The position numbers and the translations under genes are program-made. Below, one piece after another: positions 52,402 through 63,946 of a DNA stretch of 64,000 bases. This DNA is from Mesoplasma lactucae ATCC 49193 (GTDB taxonomy: Bacteria; Bacillota_I; Bacilli_A; Mycoplasmatales; Mycoplasmataceae): NCBI RefSeq assembly GCF_002441935.1, contig NZ_CP023668.1, positions 62,001 to 126,000 on the forward strand, read 5' to 3'. The notes beneath the pieces are model-generated. The model was not told the DNA's origin. It was given only the letters and a program-made list of their open reading frames with translations, and made no database searches. Numbering within the stretch: the stretch's first letter is position 1; each line of letters begins with the position of its first letter.

Positions 52402-54726
52402 ATGTTAAAGAAATTAACAAGCATTTTCCTTGGTACAGCCATTGTTGTCTCAACAACAACAGGTGTTGTAGCCTGTGGTCCGATTACAAATCAAAAATTA
52501 ATGAATCGTCAAGTAAATCCAAATATCTTTAAAACAGTTTATTCAGCTCCTCCTCAAACTTGGAACATGCCAAGTACGATGCAAGGAAATGATATTATTT
52601 TGCTTGCTAACTTGAATGACACTTTATTACAAAATGATGCTAAGGGAAACTTGGTTTCTAACTTAGTATATGGACAAGAAAACAAAGAACATGGATGAAC
52701 TGTAAATGACGACAATACTGAATTCACATTCGAATTTAGACAAGGTGCGTCATTTTTTAATCCGGATGGAAGTGTTCATCGCCAAATTGTTGCTAAAGAT
52801 ATTTTGAATACGGCTATGTTTTCATTAAACCCAATGAACATGTCTCAACTACGTTCAACTTGAACTTCAATTATTAAAAATGCAGTTCAAGTTAATCAAA
52901 TTTATACTGATTTAAACAAAGCTCATCCAGAAAAGAGTGCTTTTGAAGTGAGCCAAGATCCACAAGCTGTAGCACTATTAAAAGAAGCAATTAAGTTTGA
53001 CGATACAGATCCAAACACAACAAAATTTACTTTAGTTTTGTCAAAACCAGCTCCATACTTTCCATCATTTTTAACAAGTGCTGGTTTTTCACCATTGCCA
53101 GAACAAGCTTTATTGCAAGGATATCATTATGGAGATACGTGAAAAAATGTCTATACAACTGGACCTTATAAAGTTAAAGAATACCAAACTTCATATATTT
53201 TAAAACTTGAAAAAAATCAAAATTATATTGATAAAGATAATGTTTATATTAATGAACTTTGATTCCAATTTAATTCATCACCAGATGTTTCAAGACCAAG
53301 ATTCTTATTTGAAACTGGCGATGATAGTGAAGTTGTACTTCAACCAAGTGATAATTATGGCTGAAAAAAATATGTTGGTTCTGATTTTGAACATCCAAAA
53401 TTTGAAGGGATTACTCAAATTCCTAACCCAAGTTTAGGAACAAGATACTTATCTTTTAGTTACTTTAATACTTCAAAAGATAAAGATGATAAGTACTATA
53501 AATCTAAAAACGATGAATACTATACAATTGCTAATCAAGCAAATGTTGCTTTAAGTTTAGATTCTGTAAGAACTTTAATTCAATATAGCTTAGATAGAAG
53601 TAAATTTGTTAAGTACTTTTCTGGACCATTTGATACTAATAAAAATCGTTCAAGCTTTTTAAGAAACACATTTTCACCACCAGATTATCCTAATGTTTAT
53701 CCTGGAGAAGGTGGAAAAGAAGAAGTTTCATATCAAAAGATGATGGAAAAAGCTTATGATGATATGTTTATGAAAAAAGATGGAAACTTCTTAGCTGATG
53801 GTCAAGATATTTATTTTCATAATCAAGATTTATTTGCACCAAAGGATGCTAAAACTGGTGAAGTAAAACCAGTTATCACTGATAGTAAAGCTAAAGAATA
53901 TTTAAATAATAATGATCCATACAAAGCAATCATGAGACAAGTTGAAGCTGATTTAAAATCATTTAATTATGATGAAGGAGTCACAATTCCATTAATGACT
54001 AGTGGAGTTTATAAAACTACTTGAAACCCCTTAATCAGAGATATGATTGATATCTTTACTAATGAGCAAAAAACTAACTACGGAAAATCATTAGTTAGAA
54101 TTACAGAACAAGAAACAATGAATGATTCTGAGTATCAATCAAAACAATTGGACGGGGCATTTTCGATGTTCTTAACTGGATGAAGTCCATCATTTATAGA
54201 CCCTTTAGCTTTCTTAAAAGCTTATACAATTAAGGGTGATATGGAAAACTACTTTGGATTATCAAGAATTATTACAAGTTCAAATTTTGATAACAAAAAC
54301 AATCTAACACCAGATTCAATCAAAGTCTCAAACGAATATAAAAAACAATTTAAATATGGAAATACAAATCAATGACAAAATATTACTGACAAGTTTTTAA
54401 ACTATACAAATCAGGTTTTTGACGCTGATAAATTAAATAAATTGAGTGAAAAAGAAACTCGCTATGAAAGTTTTGCCAAAGCAGAAGCTACAGCAATTTA
54501 TGACTATAAACTATTAATGCCTTTTTATATTCCAAATGGAACTACAAAGACATTAATCACTTATGTTGATGAACCAACAAGAACTCATGTTGGTTATGGA
54601 AACAGTGATCAACGTTTTGTTGGCGTACAGATGTTTTCTAGCTTAAAAGAACAAGAAGAAAAGAAAAATAGCATTAAGAACAAAGAAGTTGTCTTAATCA
54701 AACAAAGAAAAGACCAATTAGTTTAA
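52402..54726 (+). CDS. oppA: Oligopeptide ABC transporter solute-binding lipoprotein
   Basis: The 774-residue lipoprotein (signal peptide ending GVVAC, Cys25) is a family 5 peptide-binding protein: SAPPQTWNMPSTMQ, DTLLQNDAKGNLVSNL, WTVNDDNTEFTFEFRQGASF and PAPYFPSFLTSAGFSPLPE are the usual N-lobe patterns, and YFNTSKDKD and SLDSVRTLIQYSLDRSKF mark the hinge. It is longer than the 540-residue proteobacterial OppA, as in other mollicutes. It captures peptides outside the membrane for OppBCDF. AAAGGAG precedes ATG. One Trp is TGG (52560-52562). Confidence 0.92.
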
Positions 54727-54786
54727 AAAACTTTAAAATAATATTAGGAAAACTAATTTTTCTTTGGTATAGTAATAACTAATAAA

Positions 54787-54810
54787 AACAGATTAAGAAA
54801 AATCTGTTTT
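54787..54810 (+). terminator. Hairpin after oppA, possible weak terminator or attenuator
   Basis: AAAACAGATT / AATCTGTTTT (10 bp, loop AAGA-rich) with only the stem's own T4 at the 3' side. It could reduce transcription into oppB or protect the oppA 3' end. Confidence 0.6.
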
Positions 54811-54834
54811 ACAAACAATAGGGAGGGAATTTAC

Positions 54835-54927
54835 ATGTTTTTACAAAAGAATAATCACTTCTGCAATTTAAATAAACGAAATATGATGTGTAGCAACATG
54901 AATTCTACCTATTGTTGAAATAATTAA
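54835..54927 (+). CDS. 30-residue Cys/Asn/Met-rich small ORF between oppA and oppB
   Basis: A strong ribosome site (GGGAGGG, 54821-54827) stands 7 bases before ATG. The peptide is MFLQKNNHFC, NLNKRNMMCS, NMNSTYCWNN and contains 3 Cys, 9 Asn and 4 Met in 30 residues, ending in TAA; the single TGA is Trp. The 395-base gap between oppA and oppB holds no other ORF. Position and size fit a leader peptide or a small secreted or regulatory peptide. No known family is recognised. Evidence is the ribosome site and context; comparison across species is needed. Confidence 0.5.
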
Positions 54928-54979
54928 AACTGATAATTAATTTATTAATTTGAAACTGAAATTCAATTACTTTTTACAT

Positions 54980-55007
54980 AAACAAAAGTGTTAACAAGCT
55001 TTTGTTT
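54980..55007 (+). other. Hairpin in the oppA-oppB gap
   Basis: AAACAAAAG / CTTTTGTTT (9 bp) with a 10-base loop, 53 bases after the small ORF. It may be part of a larger alternative structure with the hairpin at 55074. Confidence 0.45.
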
Positions 55008-55073
55008 TAACTAACAATAAATAAAATTAACAATCAATATAAAACCAAATAAACTAACACAAAACTAAAAAAT

Positions 55074-55096
55074 AATAGTTTCAATTTGAAACTATT
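55074..55096 (+). promoter_or_regulatory. Hairpin just upstream of the oppB ribosome site
   Basis: AATAGTTTC / GAAACTATT (9 bp, loop AATTT) ends a few bases before AAAAGGGAAAGG. The 8-mer TTGAAACT occurs at 54950-54957 and again at 55086-55093; both are complementary to AGTTTCAA (55077-55084), so two mutually exclusive pairings are possible. Confidence 0.45.
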
Positions 55097-55121
55097 AAAA
55101 GGGAAAGGAAAACTACATATT

Positions 55122-56387
55122 ATGGCTCTCAAAGAAACTCAAAGTGAATCCAACAAACCTCTTTTTGTAGAACAAGACACAAAACCAGTCACAGTTGAAG
55201 ATCTAAATTCAATGGATTTTGATTTAAGCGATGAAATGGTTTTTGCTAAAGACGATTGACTAACAACAATGCGTCATAAATGAGAAGATTTCTCAGCAAA
55301 TGTCTATAAATTTTACATAGCACATCCATTGTTAAACTATTCAATTAGAAGAATATTTTACGGTTTAATAACTTTACTTGTAGCAATCATTGTTGTGTTC
55401 TTACTAGTTAGAGTTGTAACAAATGATGATCAATATTTACCAAGTAATATTGCCCAATTACACTTAAATGAAGAACAAACTGCTCAATTACTTGAGAATA
55501 GGATGAAAGCATTTGGAGTTTATGGAAGTTTAGGACATCAGTTAGGAAATTATCTTAAGAATATTTTCCCATTAATACCAAAAACGGTTGTAACTGATCA
55601 AGTTTGAGAGAATCAAAATGGTCAAGCTGTCTTAATGCATGAAACTACTAAAAAAGTTTGAGTTTACTTAGGAGTTGTTACTTCTGAATCAATTGCTTCA
55701 CCAGGAACTCCTGTTATGGAAATCTTTAACAAAGCAATTCCATATTCATTTGCTTTTGGAGCTGTAGCCGTTGTAATTTCTTACTTAATTGGATTACCTT
55801 TAGGAATCCATGCAGCTAAGAAAAAAGATAAAGCTTCTGATGACATTATCAACGGAACTAGTGTCTTTTTAACAGCTGTACCAGCAGCAGTTGTAGTAAT
55901 TGGAATCTATTTACTGGCTATAGCTGGATTTGGAACTTCAGGATTATTTAGTTCTGGTTCATTCTGGACTAAGTTCTGACCTGTAGTCACATTAATTATT
56001 TTAATCATGCCAGCAAACGTGATTATGACTAGACGTTATGTTGTTGATGAAATGACTAACGACTATACAAGATTTGCTTATTCACAAGGTTTGAGTACTA
56101 ATAGAGTTTTCTACATTCAAATCTTTAGAAATGCAGGAATCAGAATTTTAAAACAATTCCCAATTGATTTAGCTGCAACTTTATTTGGTTCATCAATCTT
56201 AGTTGAACAACAATGATCAATTCCAGGTATGAGTAGATATATCGTATCTGCAATTGGAGGGCAAAAAGATAGTTTTGTTATCTTAGGATTCATCTCATTT
56301 GCAGCCTTTATTCAAATCTTTGCCTCATTAATTTCAGACTTATTAGTAGTTTGATGAGACCCAAGAGTTAGCTTAGGGAAAAAATAA
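55122..56387 (+). CDS. oppB: Oligopeptide ABC transporter permease
   Basis: The 421-residue membrane protein is one of two permeases. It has an N-terminal polar stretch (about 65 residues), a first span (YGLITLLVAIIVVFLLVRVV), and the BPD-type permease core with the EAA loop NDYTRFAYSQGLSTNRVFYIQIFRNA. It ends with LLVVWWDPRVSLGKK, as OppB proteins do. One Trp is TGG (55971-55973). GGGAAAGG precedes ATG. Confidence 0.92.
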
Positions 56388-56424
56388 TATCTAACAACAT
56401 TAATTTAAAAAGGAGAAAAGTTAA

Positions 56425-57417
56425 ATGGCTAAATTAAACGAAGAGCAAATATATAAATTTGACGAAGCCAATGGCGTTAATTATGAAAAATTGAACCCTG
56501 ACCTTTTTGATGTTGTTGGGGAGAAAAAATCAGAAAACGAACATTTAGCTTCAAAACCTTATAGCTACTGAAAAGCTGTAGGAAAACTATTATTAAAATC
56601 TAAAACATTCATTATTTGTTTAGTTTTATTAATCACATTCATTGTTTTAATGTTTGTGGTCCCACATGGTAAAGTGGTTTACCCAACTTCAGACCAATTA
56701 ACAATTCATGGTCCATCAACTCCAAGTTGAGATCATGTTTTTGGAACTGGTTTATATGGACAAGATTATTGAGTAGAAATTTGAGCCGGAATGCAAACAA
56801 CATTATTATTTGCCTTCTTGATTACAATTATTCAATTAATTATCGGAATTACTCTTGGTTCAATTTGAGGATATTTCCGTAAATCAGATATCTTCTTTGT
56901 TCAGTTAACAAACTTCTTACAAATCGTTCCTTCACTGATTATGATTTTATTCATCATCTTCTTATTAGGACCTGGTTATTGACCAGTTGTCTTAGGAATT
57001 ACTTTACAATCATGAATTACAATGGCGGCAACCATTCGTATTCAAATTATGTTAGTTAAAAATACCGACTATAATACTGCATCTGAAACTTTAGGTTCAA
57101 GTTCAGGAAAAATTATTACTAAAAATATTCTTCCAAGAATCTTACCTGTAATTGTACAAACTGGAACTTTTGCAATTCCAACTGCTATCAGTTTAGATGC
57201 CACATTATCATTCTTAGGATTTGGTTATGTAAACGCTGCTGACCGTACTAAGACTTCACTTGGAACCATCATTAACAACGTTATGGCTGGTTCAGAATGA
57301 CAAGAATATCCATACTTAATTATTATTCCTGTTGTTTTAATTACTGCTGTTTCAGTAATCTTCTTCCTAGCTGGGAAAGTATTTGCTGACTCACTAGACC
57401 CTAAAAACCACCGTTAG
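56425..57417 (+). CDS. oppC: Oligopeptide ABC transporter permease
   Basis: The 330-residue second permease starts after a 37-base gap, behind AAAAAGGAGAAAA. The first span (FIICLVLLITFIVLMFVV) precedes HGPSTPSWDHVFGTGLYGQDYW, a typical OppC periplasmic stretch. The EAA loop is KNTDYNTASETLGSSSGKIITKNILPR. The end DSLDPKNHR is characteristic. Nine or more Trp are TGA. It pairs with OppB to form the membrane channel. Confidence 0.93.
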
Positions 57418-57435
57418 AAAGAGAGAAACATTTTT

Positions 57436-59163
57436 ATGGCACAACAAAGAACAATTCTTTCAATTAATGACTTAGTTGTAAAATTCCGTGTTCGTTCAAA
57501 AACTTTAACTGCTATACGTAATATCTCTTTCGATATTTATGATGGAGAAACAGTCGCAATTGTTGGAGAATCTGGATCTGGAAAATCTGTTTTAACAAAA
57601 ACTTTAACCAACATGATTGATAGCAATGGTTATATTGCTAAAGGTTCAATTGACTATTTCCCATCAGACTTAACTAAGGTTGATCCTTTTGCTGATATCA
57701 AAACTGATGTTGATTTAGTTCAATATCACCGTAACGCTTTAGAAACTAGTACAAAGGATATTGTTAGACGCTCTAATAAAAAAACAATTAGAGAACTTAA
57801 AAAACAAATCAAAACAATTGATGATAACAACCCTAAAAAACTAGAAAACAAAATTAATAGATTAGAAGAAAAGCTATCTAAAAATGATGATGACGGCAAC
57901 TTTTCTGGAAACAATCGTAAGTTAGTTAAAGAAGCTGAACTTAAACAAAAATTAGCTTCTGAAAAACATTTATATTCACTTTCTAATGATGAAAAAGCAA
58001 GAGAACACGAAATTAAAGAAATCAATCGTAAGATTAAAGACTTAAAACAAGAAAACTATAACTTTTCAAGAATTAGTGCTGCTAAAAAACGTTTTATTCA
58101 TAACGGAATTTGAAACTTAATCAGTTATAAAGAAATGACTGATGAAGATAAAAAAGATAAATATATGTATAAGGTTTTAAAACCTTATTACAAGAAGTTA
58201 GAAAAACTAACTTTATTAAAAACAATCGAATTTCATTTAAGAGATACTTATAGTCATGTTGTACATGAAAAAGATTATGAAATCACTAATGATGAAATCG
58301 AATTTTTACAAGAAACTTGAAAACTAGAAAAACGTAATTACTTTAGTAAAAAACATAATGCTGAAAGAGATTTAAGAGATTTACGTGGGGGGACAATTGC
58401 AACAATTTTCCAAGACCCAATGACTAGCTTAAACCCATTATTAACAGTTGGATACCAATTAATTGAAGCGATTAGAGAACACCAAGATATTTCTCATAAA
58501 GCGGCAAAAGATGAAGCAATTGATTTATTAAGAAAAGTTGGGATTACTAATCCAGAAAAAAGAATGAAAGATATTCCTGGAAGATATTCTGGAGGGATGA
58601 GACAACGTGTTGTTATTGCTATTGCTTTAGCATGTAAGCCAAAAATTCTTATCTGTGATGAACCAACAACCGCTTTAGACGTAACAATTCAAGCACAAAT
58701 CTTAAAACTTATTAAAGACTTGAAAAAAGAATATGGATTCACAGTTATCTTTATTACTCACGACTTAGGAGTTGTTGCTAACATTGCTGATCGTGTAGCT
58801 GTAGTTTATGCTGGACAAATTATTGAGTTTGGAACAACTGCTGAAATCTTTGAAGATCCAAAACACCCATATACTTGGGCTTTGCTTTCTTCTTTACCTC
58901 AATTAGGAAAGGAAGGAGAAAAACTATTTGCTATTGATGGGACACCACCTTCATTATTTAACAAAATTCAAGGTGATGCTTTTGCTCCTCGTAACAAATA
59001 TGCTTTAGATATTGACTATCTATATGAACCACCTTTATTTAAAGTAACTGATACTCACTTTGCTAAAACTTGATTATTAGACCCACGTGCTCCAAAGGTT
59101 GAAAAACCAGTTGAACTTTCAAGATTGAAACAAGCTATTGAAGAACAAAAGGTAGGTGATTAA
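57436..59163 (+). CDS. oppD: Oligopeptide ABC transporter ATPase with long coiled-coil insertion
   Basis: The 575-residue ATPase is far longer than the usual 330. Walker A GESGSGKS is at 44-51, then about 250 charged residues (RRSNKKTIRELKKQIKTID, KLVKEAELKQKLASEK) are inserted before the Q-loop FQDPMTSLNP (Gln326). Signature YSGGMRQR is near 384, Walker B ILICDEPTTALD near 405, and the C-terminal OppD/F extension (LSSLPQLGKEGEKLFAIDGTPPS) follows. Inserts at this place are known in mollicute Opp ATPases. One TGG Trp occurs at 58876. Start ATG has GAGAG upstream. Confidence 0.92.
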
Positions 59164-59164
59164 T

Positions 59165-61147
59165 ATGAGTAAAAAAACTAAAAAGAAAAAAACTTCTAAT
59201 GAATCAGTTGAACCTATATTAACACCTGAACAAGAAGCAAAAGAAGCTAGACACATAGCTTCAATGCTTGAACCAAAACTACATGAGAAGAGGGTTTTAA
59301 AAGAACCATTAGTAAGATTAAGAGAAGTTGATATTACTTTTGGAACTGGAAGAAAAGCCAACAAAGCTGTTAAGGATGTAACTTTTGATGTTTTCAAAGG
59401 TGAAACTTTTGGATTGGTAGGAGAATCTGGTTCTGGAAAAACTACTATTGGTCGTGCTGTAATGGGAATTCAACCAATTTCTGATGGAACTATTTATTTT
59501 AAAGATCGTGTAGCAAGAGGACATGCTCCTGATTTAGAAGATTTAACAAGTAAAATTGAAAGAAACTTCGAAATCATGATGGATAACCAAAATGCTGCTA
59601 CGGTTAAAATTAATAATTATTTAGAAGAATACAAACGTGTTTATTACAAATACTTATATTCAAAATTCTATGATTTTAAAACTAAAGAATTAAAAGATTA
59701 TCCTGATGGAAGAGATAGAAGAATTCCTGAAGGAGTTAATATTAAAGATACTAAGTTAGTAAATATTAAAAAAGAAGCTAACTTAAAATTCATTTCAATA
59801 ACTATTAAAGACAACTTAAAACGTTTAATCAAAGCCATTCGTTTATTACAAAAAACAATTCAATTTACTGATGGATTAAATGATTTTATTGATATTGATA
59901 AATCAACAGTTGATGCTGTTACCAGAGGTTTAAAAGATGCTGAAACTGATGTTTTCAACATCAAAGACTTAGAAAACCAAGTTTATAAACATCTTGAAGA
60001 CATGAATAAAATTCGTGAAGATGCTGTAAATGGTGACTATACAAGTATTTCTAAATTCTTAGATGATTTAGGAAATGAATTAAAGAAAATGATTTCAATT
60101 CATAAATCAATCTCAACTTATATTGCGATTTCACAAAAGAAATTTAAAACTGTTGTAGCTTTAACTTCAAGAAATAAACATCGTCAAAAATGAATTAAAT
60201 GAGTTGATGAAAAAATCAAAAAAGCTCAAGACAGAAATAATAAATTAACAGAACAAAACTATGAAGAAGTAAAAGCCATTTTACAAAAAGAATCAATTAC
60301 TGATGCTGTTGAAAAATCAAAAATCTTTAAAGATCCTACTAAAAAAGAAACTAAGGATTTAAAAATGAAGATGCAAATGATTTTCCAAGATCCAGCTTCA
60401 AGTTTAAATGATCACTTACCTGTTGAACAAATTATTGGAGAAGGTTTATCAAACTTCCCAGAAATTTATAAAAACAAAGAAACTGTTGATGCATATGTTA
60501 ACTGATACAACAAGGATAAAGAACCTAATCGTCAAATCGATGCATCACAAGTTAAATATCGTGATGTTAAACATTACTTAATTGCTGAAATGGTTAAAGC
60601 GGTTGGAATGTTACCAGAACACTTAAGTCGTTATCCACATGAATTTTCTGGGGGACAACGTCAAAGAATTGGGATTGCTAGAGCTTTAGTTATGAGACCA
60701 GAATTCATTGTAGCTGATGAACCAATCTCAGCTTTAGATGCATCAATTCGTGCACAAGTTATTAACTTATTAACTAAGTTTCAAAAAGAATATGACTTAA
60801 CATATATCTTTATTGCTCACGACCTAAGTATCGTGCACTTTATTGCCGATAGAATTGCTGTTCTATACCATGGAGACATTGTGGAATTAGCTGATGCTGA
60901 TGAATTATTTAATCATCCACTACACCCATATACAAAATCATTATTAAGTGCAGTGCCACTTCCAGATCCAGAACAAGAAAAGAACAAAGTTCATTTTGTT
61001 TATGAACCTGAAAAAGAACATTATGATTACTTAGTAGATTTCCCAGTTTGAAGAGAAATTTCTCCAAACCACTTTGTTTATGCAAACAATAGGGAATATG
61101 CAGAAATGCAAAAAGCTTTAAAAAAACAAAAAGAACAATCAAAATAA
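59165..61147 (+). CDS. oppF: Oligopeptide ABC transporter ATPase with long insertion
   Basis: This 660-residue ATPase overlaps the end of oppD closely (ATG one base after the TAA, behind AGGTAGGTGA). It has an N-terminal basic region, Walker A GESGSGKT (86-93), and an insert of about 270 residues containing helical Lys/Asp/Glu-rich segments ([12 protein letters not shown] is near its end). The Q-loop is [15 protein letters not shown] (Gln408), the signature FSGGQRQR near 494, Walker [13 protein letters not shown], and the C-terminal [11 protein letters not shown] extension. Two different ATPases form the energy module with OppBC. Confidence 0.93.
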
Positions 61148-61175
61148 CAACAACTTAAAAGGGAGGGAAAAAAAT

Positions 61176-63536
61176 ATGTTTAAAAAACTATTAACAAGTT
61201 TAAGTGCTATAGCAGTTGTGCCAATTGTTGGTAGCAACGTTGTTTCTTGTGGGCCTATGACTTTAAGTAAAATGGCTGACAGAACAGTTGATACAACTAC
61301 ATATCGTGGTTATTATGCAAAACCAATTTCAAGTTGATCTTCTGGAATTACAATGCAATCTGAAGACTTTAAGGTTTTAAGTAACCTTGTTGACCCTCTA
61401 TTAATTACCGATCAATATAATGTCATAAAACCAGGAACTGCAAAACCAATTGGTAATGGTTATAACGCTGATAAAACAGAATGAACATTTGGGATTAATG
61501 ATAATAATGGTAAAAAACCAGAATGATTTGATTACAATGGTAATTCTATGGGAACTGTTAAGGCAATGGATGTTGCTAATGCCTTTAGATATGTTTTTAA
61601 TCCTTCAACCACTTCTCAAACGGGCGGTTTATGATCAATGATGGTTAAAAATGGAGCCCAACTTGATGATGCGATTTCAGAATTACCTGATTTAGATGAA
61701 ATCAAAGGTAACTCACTTGAAGCAAAACAAGTTATGAAGAATTGAATGACAGATGTTTTAATAAAACATTACATTCAAGTTATTAACCCTAAAAACCCTG
61801 ATGATTTAGTTGATAAAAACACACATCAAAATGAATATTTCGATAGCTCAAAAGTTGGAACTGCTGGTTATCCAGATGGACCTTCATTAACTATTGATGA
61901 AACCGCTGATACTTTTACATTCCATCTCGAACAAACAGCTCCATATTTTGATAGTTTATTAACATATGTAGCTTTTGCTCCGCTTCCAGATATGGCAATA
62001 GATTGAAATAGTCCAACTGTTTCTGGCTATAGCTATGGAAGAGATTATAAGAGTGCTTTATATTCTGGGGCTTATTTACCAGATAAAGTTAACCCTTCTA
62101 CTTCAATTAGTTTAAAGAAAAATAATAACTACTTTAAAGCCGATGAAACTTACATTAAAAAAATAATCTTAAACTATCCAAAAAACCAGACACCTTCAAA
62201 CTTAGCTTTTTTATTTGAAACTAACGATTTATCATTAGCACCAATTTCTTCAACTGATACTCACTCTTGATACAAATACATTGGTAAAGGAAATAATACT
62301 GAAACTGCTAAATTTGGTGGAGTTCACGATTCATTCTTAGGAACTCCGTCGACTTCATTCTTACTTTACAATTATGGATATAAAACAAATCCTGATTCTA
62401 AAGACCAAAAACCAGAAGACGTATTACAAAATCAAGTTTTAGCTCAACAATCAACAAGAGCTTTAATCTCATATGGAATGGATAGAAGTAAGGCTGCTAA
62501 ATTCTTCTCACAAGAACTAGATTCTTCTAAACCATCATCCGCACCATCATCATTATTAAGAAACGTTTATACTACACCAAACTTAGTAAGTGATAATGGA
62601 AAAGATTATGTTGAATATATTCAAGATGAATATTCAAAAGAATTTGGACAAAGTAAACCTTCAACTTCAGGATTTAACCCTAAAGGAGATGGAGTAATCT
62701 TACAAGATGGTAGTGACGCTTATAAAGAAAATGACGAGTTCGCTTTAAAAACAATTACAGATCCTCAACTTAAACAACAATTCATTGATGCTAAAGAGAA
62801 CTACGAAGCTAAAATGCAAATCTTAATGAAACAAGTTAGAAAAGATTCTAAACTTGGTGAAAACCAAACTGTTTCATTCAACTTCTTAGCAAATGGTTCT
62901 GATAAAACCACTTTAAACCCAAGATTAAGAGACATGTTTGACTCATTTAGTAATCTTAAAAATAACCCGATTAAAATTAATGTTATGGAATCACAAGACA
63001 GTGGAGATTATTCTACTATTCAACGTACTCCAACTTGAAACATGATGATTGCTGGATGATCACCAGACTATGCCGATCCTTCAACATACTTAAATACAAT
63101 CGGATATGGTGGAGATTATGGAAGTTACAATAACTTAACAAAAATTATTTCAAAAGATAAAACAACTGGTAAATTAAAAGGAAACAATAAGGCTTTTGAT
63201 GCTTTAGCAACTGATTTACAAAGTTATGGCGATGCTTTAAATTTTGCAAATAAAGAATTTGATATCAACACCCGTTTAACAAGTTATTCAAAAGCTGAAA
63301 CCCTAGCTTTATATCAAAAACAATTTATTCTACCAATGTTTATTAAAACACCGGTAGAAGCGCCAGCACTTTCATACTTAGATCAATTCACAAGACCAAG
63401 TGTTGCTTATGGAACTTGCTTTACTAGAATGTCTGGAGTAAAAATGACTCCAAAACTTTGAACCAAAGAACAATATAACCAACATAAGGCCGAATGAGAA
63501 CAAGGCGTAACTGATGCCAATAAACCAAAACAATAA
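61176..63536 (+). CDS. Second peptide-binding lipoprotein of the opp operon
   Basis: The 786-residue lipoprotein (signal peptide ending NVVSC, Cys25) is related to OppA in plan: SSWSSGITMQSEDFKVLSNLVDPLL, WTFGINDNNG, AMDVANAFRYVFN, TFTFHLEQTAPYFDSLLTYVAFAPLP and TRALISYGMDRSKAAKFFSQEL match the family 5 binding-protein pattern. It differs strongly from the first oppA, so the two may bind different peptides and share one transporter. It lies 28 bases after oppF behind GGGAGGG. A long terminator follows. Confidence 0.9.
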
Positions 63537-63545
63537 TTAATAAAA

Positions 63546-63600
63546 TGGAAATTATTCCAAAAAAGTTCAAAAAAAATGGAACTTTTTATTGGAATGATTT
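63546..63600 (+). terminator. Terminator of the opp operon
   Basis: A two-part hairpin: outer AATTATTCCAA / TTGGAATGATT and inner AAAAAGTTC / GAACTTTTT, followed by TTTTATTTG. Confidence 0.8.
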
Positions 63601-63604
63601 TTAT

Positions 63605-63634
63605 TTGTAACTATTTCAAAATAAGAATATTATA
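63605..63634 (+). promoter_or_regulatory. Probable promoter of the structured RNA
   Basis: TTGTAA (63605-63610) and TATTAT (63629-63634) with an 18-base spacer, just before the RNA starts. Confidence 0.5.
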
Positions 63635-63638
63635 AAAG

Positions 63639-63849
63639 TGTGGTTGTTAATCACATGTTAATTTATTTCATAATTTTATACTTTAATGTTAGGCGATAAA
63701 AATAATAATATTTTTGTCTTTGTGATATAAAACTCATTTTATAACTTGTTAACTATTTCCCTTAAAATTAAACGATTAAATCGTTCTTATCCGATGCCTA
63801 ACATCTAGTACTTCGAAGAACAGCTCTTTCCCGGCTGTTCTTTTTTTTG
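63639..63849 (+). ncRNA. Cloverleaf-like structured RNA with terminator, unassigned
   Basis: A 5' hairpin (TGTGGTT/AATCACA, 63639-63655) precedes a four-way junction closed by ATGTTAGGC (63686-63694) and GCCTAACAT (63796-63804). Three arms lie inside: AAAAATA/TATTTTT (63698-63715), TATAAAA/TTTTATA (63726-63743) and AACGAT/ATCGTT (63771-63785). A terminator GAACAGC/GCTGTTC plus T8 follows (63818-63849). I recognise none of the well-known RNA classes. It could be a free small RNA or an attenuating leader of the gene at 63947. Confidence 0.6.
63818..63849 (+). terminator. Terminator of the structured RNA
   Basis: GAACAGC / GCTGTTC with loop TCTTTCCCG, followed by nine T residues. It is the strongest T run in the window. 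Confidence 0.92.
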
Positions 63850-63946
63850 CGTTTTTTTGAAAAATAGTTTCAGATAGAAACAATTAAGAAAATGGCGTAA
63901 AATCTAGTAAAATAGTTATTAAAGACTATGTAGGTGAAAGATAAAT

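Noticed and set aside
53207-53437. 76-residue ORF inside oppA and similar shadows in oppF and oppA2
   Set aside because: They lie in other frames of well-supported genes and have no ribosome site.
63686-63804. M-box magnesium riboswitch, suggested by GTTAGG
   Set aside because: Only the short GTTAGG string agrees; the rest of the aptamer is not present.
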